Below, piece after piece: positions 6,722 through 9,902 of a stretch of DNA of 9,902 nucleotides (position 1 is the stretch's first letter; each line of letters opens with the position of its first letter). The notes under the pieces were generated by a model. The model had not been told where the DNA came from. It did not search any database and saw only the letters and a list, made by a program, of their open reading frames with translations. The stretch is from Gammaproteobacteria bacterium UBA4475 (lineage in GTDB: Bacteria > Pseudomonadota > Gammaproteobacteria > Pseudomonadales > Azotimanducaceae). Made by a program: the position numbers and the translations under genes. Location of the stretch: assembly GCA_002389265.1 (NCBI GenBank), contig DGOD01000282.1, positions 1 to 9,902 on the forward strand, given 5' to 3'.

Positions 6722-7369
6722 TTAGGTGTGGTATAGGTTGTTTTTGATGTCATCGTCCAGGCGCTCATCAACTGCAGCGCTTTCCTTGGCACTCACCTGC
6801 TCGCCTCTGATTTGCTCGAGGATAATTTTACCTAACGTGGGCATTTCAGTTCGTGGCATTTGTGTCGAGGCATCCCATAGCTTGGCGCGAATAAAAGCCT
6901 TTGCGCAGTGGAAGTACACTTGTTTGATATCAACCAGGATAGCCAGCTTCGGCGGCACACCCTGATGACAAAGCTGTTGCAGATAAGAGGGTTCAGTGGT
7001 GATGTAGGCATTGCCATTGATACGCAAGGTTTCAGCCATACCTGGAATCAGGCATATCAAACCGACACCTGGGCTGTTAACAATATTGGTAAGAGAATCT
7101 GCCAGGCGATTGCCGGGCCGCTCGGGTATCAGCAATGTCGTATCATCTAACACTTTCACAAAGCCGGGCGAGTCGCCTCGCGGAGACGCATCGGCCTCAC
7201 CGCCACATTGGGTGGCAATAATAAGAAACGGGCAACGTTCGAGAAACCCGATCGAGTGCTGCTCCAGTCGAGCGATCACTTTGGCTTGAGTCGACGCATT
7301 TGATTCACCATTAATGGCAACCAGGCCATCTAAGGTCTCTACAAGTGCAATGTTCGTCGGTAGTGTCAT
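6722..7369 (-). CDS. Pyridoxamine 5'-phosphate oxidase-like flavoprotein (MSMEG_1061-type)
   Basis: A 215-residue protein of split-barrel flavin-binding fold. The conserved run ASPRGDSPGFVKVLDD (61-76), LLIPERPGNRLADS (79-92), N98-SPGVGL (98-104) and the late FHCAKAFIRAKLW (153-165) are characteristic of the PPOX-class subgroup annotated as MSMEG_1061-like. These bind FMN or F420-like cofactors in their relatives; FMN is the likely choice in a proteobacterium. Members are oxidoreductases of mostly unknown substrate and are not true PdxH. The ATG at 7369 has a GGTGAG-like site about 8 nt upstream. It overlaps by 4 bp (ATGA) the end of a possible 38-codon ORF. It ends 13 bp from the convergent reductase gene, with no intrinsic terminator visible between them. 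Function in the surrounding oxidation pathway is only suggested by position. Confidence 0.93.
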   Translation of the reverse strand: MTLPTNIALVETLDGLVAINGESNASTQAKVIARLEQHSIGFLERCPFLIIATQCGGEADASPRGDSPGFVKVLDDTTLLIPERPGNRLADSLTNIVNSPGVGLICLIPGMAETLRINGNAYITTEPSYLQQLCHQGVPPKLAILVDIKQVYFHCAKAFIRAKLWDASTQMPRTEMPTLGKIILEQIRGEQVSAKESAAVDERLDDDIKNNLYHT

Positions 7370-7482
7370 GATTTATACTCACCCAGGCCGCGGTGGTTGA
7401 TGTGAAAGAAGCTCACGCCAGTCATGATCCTCATGCTATCAAAGCAATTGGTTTTGTCAGGCGTAAATGCGGGACCATCCAT
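7366..7482 (-). CDS. Possible 38-residue ORF overlapping the PPOX-like gene start
   Basis: Reading leftward from ATG 7482, an open frame of 38 codons begins MDGPAFTPDKTNCFD and ends RGLGEYKS, with a TGA whose last bases form the ATGA overlap with the downstream ATG at 7369. I do not recognise it. An in-frame stop lies 12 nt before the ATG, and the upstream TGAG is a weak ribosome site. No membrane segment is apparent. The overlap type is common for coupled genes, but a frame this short can occur by chance. It could be a leader peptide, a small protein or nothing. Confidence 0.25.
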   Translation of the reverse strand: MDGPAFTPDKTNCFDSMRIMTGVSFFHINHRGLGEYKS

Positions 7483-7607
7483 TAAAACAACTCATTCACA
7501 TTTCTTTTGAGTGATCGAATAGATGCCCCGATTGCCATTTCGATTACGATTTGGCTTATTTCGCTGTTAACGAGATTTTCACCAGCAAAACTGCCAATTA
7601 CTAAACG
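7483..7607. other. Intergenic stretch between CYP153-type P450 and the PPOX-like region
   Basis: AT-rich sequence after the leftward P450 stop at 7608-7610. No convincing gene or intrinsic terminator is seen. ACTCA (7491-7495) and TGAGT (7508-7512) form only a weak inverted repeat with a 12-nt loop. A leftward promoter for the downstream gene could lie here, but none stands out. Confidence 0.4.
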
Positions 7608-8867
7608 CTATTTGGCATGTAAGCGCACTGGCATTTCAGTAATACCCAACACGAAGTTTGATGGCAGGCGTTTAACCTCACCTACCACCTCAACAAACGA
7701 AAAACGCTTCATGATTTCTTCCCACATCACCCGCAATTGCATTTCAGCAACGCGGTTTCCCATACAGCGATGAATACCGAAGCCGAAGGACAAATGTTGT
7801 CGGGCTTTTTCTCGGTCAATGATAAAATCATGGGGACTATCGATAGCCAATTCGTCCCGATTGCCTGACACATACCACATGATAACTTTGTCACCTTTCT
7901 TTATCTGTTTATCACCGATCACAGTGTCTTCAAGTGCAGTTCGACGCATGTGCGGCAGTGGAGTTTGCCAACGAATAATTTCAGAAACCATCTTCGGTAT
8001 AAGGTCTAAATTTTCTCGTAAGGCGTCATACTGTTCGGGATTCTCGTTCAACGCCAGCACGCCGCCACTCATGGAATTGCGGGTCGTATCGTTACCGCCA
8101 ACAATCAACAAAAGTAGATTGCCAAGATACTCCATCGGATCATCAATCATATCTGCTGTGTCTGGCGCATTAGCCAGCATGCTGACAAAATCAAAACTTC
8201 CGGTGTCACCCTTTCGCTCATGCCAAAGCCGATTAAAATACGCCAAGCACTTCATCAACTCTTGCTCACGGTAATCATCATCATGATCAAAGTTGCCTAT
8301 GCCTTCTATTGACGTGGCCATATCTGACCAATGAGTCAATAAGCGCCGGTCTTCCATTGGAAAATTGAACAATATAGCCAGCATGTAAGTAGTCATTTCG
8401 ATAGAGACCTTATCAACCCAATCGAAGGTTTCACCCACAGGTAAACTATCGAGTATTTCGCAGGCTTTCTCCCGCATCACGCTCTCGAGCTGCGCCAAGT
8501 TTCGTGGCGAGGCCACGGGGGAAACCACCCGTCGCTGGACGTCATGCTTGGGCTGATCCATCGCGATAAAATTGGTTGGATTAAAATCACTCGGATCAAC
8601 GATAGAAATAGATCTATCGGATGAAAAAACCTGGTGGTTAGTATCAACCTGCATGATGTGCTCGAACTTGGTCACAGACCAATAGGGCCCGTTAATGCTC
8701 TCTGCGCAGTAATGCACGGGATCCTCTGCGCGCAGGCGCGCAAACCACTTCTCATGAACATTTGCCTCAAATAGCTCAGGACGTGACATATCAATCTTGT
8801 CTAGTGGCACATCAAATGGATTAACGTCGGCCCAACTTTCCAGCTTTTCAATCTCGGCAAAGTTCAT
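7608..8867 (-). CDS. Cytochrome P450, CYP153-type, complete
   Basis: A 419-residue soluble P450, the usual length for CYP153. Motifs in order: NFIAMDQPKHDVQRR (99-113, C-helix region); the I-helix GGNDTTRNS (257-265) with the acid-threonine oxygen-activation pair; E296-x2-R299 of the K helix; and the haem loop [10 protein letters not shown] (361-370) with C368 as iron ligand. No N-terminal membrane anchor is present. CYP153 enzymes add a terminal hydroxyl to alkanes, and some to limonene or alkyl-aromatic compounds, using ferredoxin and its reductase; neither partner gene is in this window. The start is well supported by AGGAG (complement of 8875-8879) 7 nt before the ATG. A plausible promoter is at 8904-8933. 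Sampled lines of this gene are about 44% GC, lower than the dehydrogenase operon. The C-terminus is about 73% identical to the fragment at 1-213. Confidence 0.96.
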   Translation of the reverse strand: MNFAEIEKLESWADVNPFDVPLDKIDMSRPELFEANVHEKWFARLRAEDPVHYCAESINGPYWSVTKFEHIMQVDTNHQVFSSDRSISIVDPSDFNPTNFIAMDQPKHDVQRRVVSPVASPRNLAQLESVMREKACEILDSLPVGETFDWVDKVSIEMTTYMLAILFNFPMEDRRLLTHWSDMATSIEGIGNFDHDDDYREQELMKCLAYFNRLWHERKGDTGSFDFVSMLANAPDTADMIDDPMEYLGNLLLLIVGGNDTTRNSMSGGVLALNENPEQYDALRENLDLIPKMVSEIIRWQTPLPHMRRTALEDTVIGDKQIKKGDKVIMWYVSGNRDELAIDSPHDFIIDREKARQHLSFGFGIHRCMGNRVAEMQLRVMWEEIMKRFSFVEVVGEVKRLPSNFVLGITEMPVRLHAK

Positions 8868-8903
8868 CGAATTACTCCTAGGTATAAAATTCTTACTTGA
8901 CCG

Positions 8904-8933
8904 AGTATAAGGACGTCATTTGCATGAACGCAA
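8904..8933 (-). promoter_or_regulatory. Candidate sigma-70 promoter of the CYP153-type gene
   Basis: On the minus strand, TTGCGT (8933-8928) and TATACT (8909-8904) are separated by 18 bp, giving a leader of about 30 nt before ATG 8867. The -10 is good and the -35 is partial. An imperfect inverted repeat, TTGAACCTGGTCAA (8939-8952), lies 5 bp upstream of the -35, where an activator could bind. A further TTGACC lies at 8897-8902 near the expected start point. Confidence 0.5.
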
Positions 8934-8967
8934 GCCTTTTGAACCTGGTCAAGCCCTACCTTAGCCT

Positions 8968-8983
8968 ATTAATGACAATTAAT
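8968..8983. repeat. Paired ATTAAT palindromes in the recJ-P450 gap
   Basis: ATTAAT (8968-8973) and ATTAAT (8978-8983) are separated by GACA. Each is self-complementary, so the whole is a small AT-rich inverted repeat upstream of the P450 promoter. It may be a protein-binding site or an upstream AT element; this is weak evidence. Confidence 0.3.
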
Positions 8984-9036
8984 GGCAGCAACAATAAAGC
9001 GTATTCTCCACGCAAAGCATATCGAACAACTTATTG

Positions 9037-9061
9037 AGCGTTTAGCGTTTAGCGTTTAGCG
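9037..9061. repeat. Short tandem repeat, TTTAGCG heptamer, about 3.6 copies
   Basis: AGCG (9037-9040) followed by three exact TTTAGCG units (9041-9047, 9048-9054, 9055-9061). The array lies across the 3' end of recJ and encodes its last residues and TAA stop. Since 7 is not a multiple of 3, copy-number change would alter the reading frame at the extreme C-terminus. Confidence 0.9.
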
Positions 9062-9902
9062 AAACATCAACACATTCGACGATCAATTGCACCGACTCAA
9101 CCCCTCGGTACTCATTGATATCCAGCCGATAAGCCATGCGTTTGTTGCGCCCCTCAATCAGCCTATCCTGATTAAAGGCGATGGCGTCAAAGGTTTGATC
9201 ACCGTTGAGCAACGACAGCTTCAGGTGTCGCTGTCCAACAATACGCTGCTGAAGTATTTCGAATTCCCCATCAAACAGCGGCTCTGGAAAACCCTGCCCC
9301 CATGGCACGGCCTGCAGAACTTCACGCACCAACGACAGGGTAACCTTGTCATTGAGTTCCCCATCACTGACCAGCACCTGCTCCAGATCCTCGGCGCTAA
9401 GATTACTGCTGGCTTGTTCGTCAAACAGCCGAGCAAACTGCTCGAAGTGTCCCGCCTCAATGGTCAAGCCTGCAGCCATGGCATGGCCACCAAATTTTTG
9501 AATAAGCCCGGGGTTTTTCGCATCAATAGCAGCTAAAGCATCACGGATATGCAGGCCACGAATTGAGCGCGCGGAACCCTTCATTTCGTTGTCGCCGGAG
9601 GGTGCAAAGGCGATTACTGGCCGGTGTAACTGGTCTTTGATTCGAGAGGCAACGATGCCGATCACGCCCTGGTGCCAGTCGTCGTCATACAGGCAGACTC
9701 CGGTTTGGTTCCCTGCTGGTGTTAGGTTGTGCTGCAACTTCAGATTAGCCTGAGCCTGTGTTTTCATTTCGTTTTCGATAACTCGGCGCTCTTTATTCAG
9801 GTCATCCAGGTTCGCCGCTTTAGCTCTGGCGTCGCTGATAGATGGCGACAATAGACATTCGATGCCTAGCGCCATGTCGTCCAGGCGACCAGCGGCGTTA
9901 AG
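9042..9902 (-). CDS. recJ: Single-stranded-DNA-specific exonuclease RecJ, C-terminal half (cut by window edge)
   Basis: The frame is open to the right edge and gives 286 residues, starting LNAAGRLDDM, a hallmark RecJ segment, so the ATG at 9875 is internal and not the start. It continues with DDDWHQGVIGIVASRIKD, GSARSIRG and the DHHA1 motif GGHAMAAGL (about 138-146 of the fragment). The C-terminal OB-like domain follows, with PWGQGFPEPLFDGEF. RecJ degrades single-stranded DNA 5' to 3' in recombination and mismatch/base-excision repair. The DHH catalytic domain is beyond the window. Length and motif spacing fit an intact gene of about 570-580 residues. It is transcribed in the same direction as the P450, 174 bp upstream, but is a housekeeping gene unrelated to it. 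The stop codon lies inside a heptamer repeat. Confidence 0.97.
   Translation of the reverse strand, partial: LNAAGRLDDMALGIECLLSPSISDARAKAANLDDLNKERRVIENEMKTQAQANLKLQHNLTPAGNQTGVCLYDDDWHQGVIGIVASRIKDQLHRPVIAFAPSGDNEMKGSARSIRGLHIRDALAAIDAKNPGLIQKFGGHAMAAGLTIEAGHFEQFARLFDEQASSNLSAEDLEQVLVSDGELNDKVTLSLVREVLQAVPWGQGFPEPLFDGEFEILQQRIVGQRHLKLSLLNGDQTFDAIAFNQDRLIEGRNKRMAYRLDINEYRGVESVQLIVECVDVSLNAKR

Noticed and set aside
7592..7617. TGCCAA/TTGGCA inverted repeat as a terminator of the P450 gene
   Set aside because: The stem is only 6 bp with a 14-nt loop, it overlaps the last codons, and no U run follows.
7819..8274. 151-codon open frame on the plus strand
   Set aside because: It is antisense to the I-helix and K-helix coding part of the P450 and has no recognisable protein features.
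9087..9536. 149-codon open frame on the plus strand
   Set aside because: It lies antisense to recJ, whose motifs (DWHQGVIG, GGHAMAAGL) are unmistakable. No recognisable domain appears on the plus strand.
1..9902. CRISPR array, tRNA, insertion sequence or phage gene
   Set aside because: No regularly spaced long repeats, tRNA-like cloverleaf, transposase motif or phage protein was seen on either strand.

Overview
The window reads as chromosomal DNA of a Gram-negative, probably marine or soil, gammaproteobacterium. This rests on the RecJ type, mid-range GC, and the mix of a CYP153 P450, paired acyl-CoA dehydrogenases and a PRISE-like reductase. No taxonomic marker is present, so the assignment is an inference. 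Apart from recJ, the content looks like a catabolic accessory region for hydrophobic substrates such as alkanes, terpenoids or steroid-like compounds. There are no rRNA or tRNA genes, insertion sequences, phage genes or CRISPR arrays.

Layout. (1) At 1-213 (+) lies the C-terminal end of a CYP153-type P450. A bidirectional intrinsic terminator at 251-283 separates it from a leftward pair. (2) The leftward pair is a 707-residue molybdopterin oxidoreductase (2990 to 867) followed, with a 10-bp overlap, by a YfcE/MJ0936-type metallophosphoesterase (876 to 319). (3) A 153-bp divergent promoter region with nested inverted repeats (2991-3143) faces a rightward operon. (4) That operon carries an acyl-CoA dehydrogenase (3144-4388), a second and unlike acyl-CoA dehydrogenase (4412-5566), and a PRISE-like short-chain dehydrogenase/reductase (5608-6708). 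(5) Tail to tail with it, only 13 bp away, a leftward pyridoxamine-phosphate-oxidase-like flavoprotein (7369 to 6722) follows a possible 38-codon ORF. (6) A complete leftward CYP153-type P450 (8867 to 7608) has its own plausible promoter. (7) The 3' half of recJ, also leftward, runs off the right edge.

How the genes may work together (inference): a P450 hydroxylates an unactivated carbon. After further oxidation and CoA activation by enzymes not in the window, the two dehydrogenases, probably one heteromeric enzyme, introduce an alpha,beta double bond. The PRISE-like enzyme could reduce an enone. The PPOX-like protein and the molybdoenzyme add further redox chemistry of unknown substrate. P450 redox partners, an acyl-CoA ligase, a hydratase/thiolase set and any dedicated regulator are all absent here.

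The most interesting points are the two CYP153 paralogues facing each other around the catabolic block, the complementary motif loss in the two dehydrogenases, the stand-alone molybdoenzyme of unknown substrate, and the palindromes in the divergent promoter.
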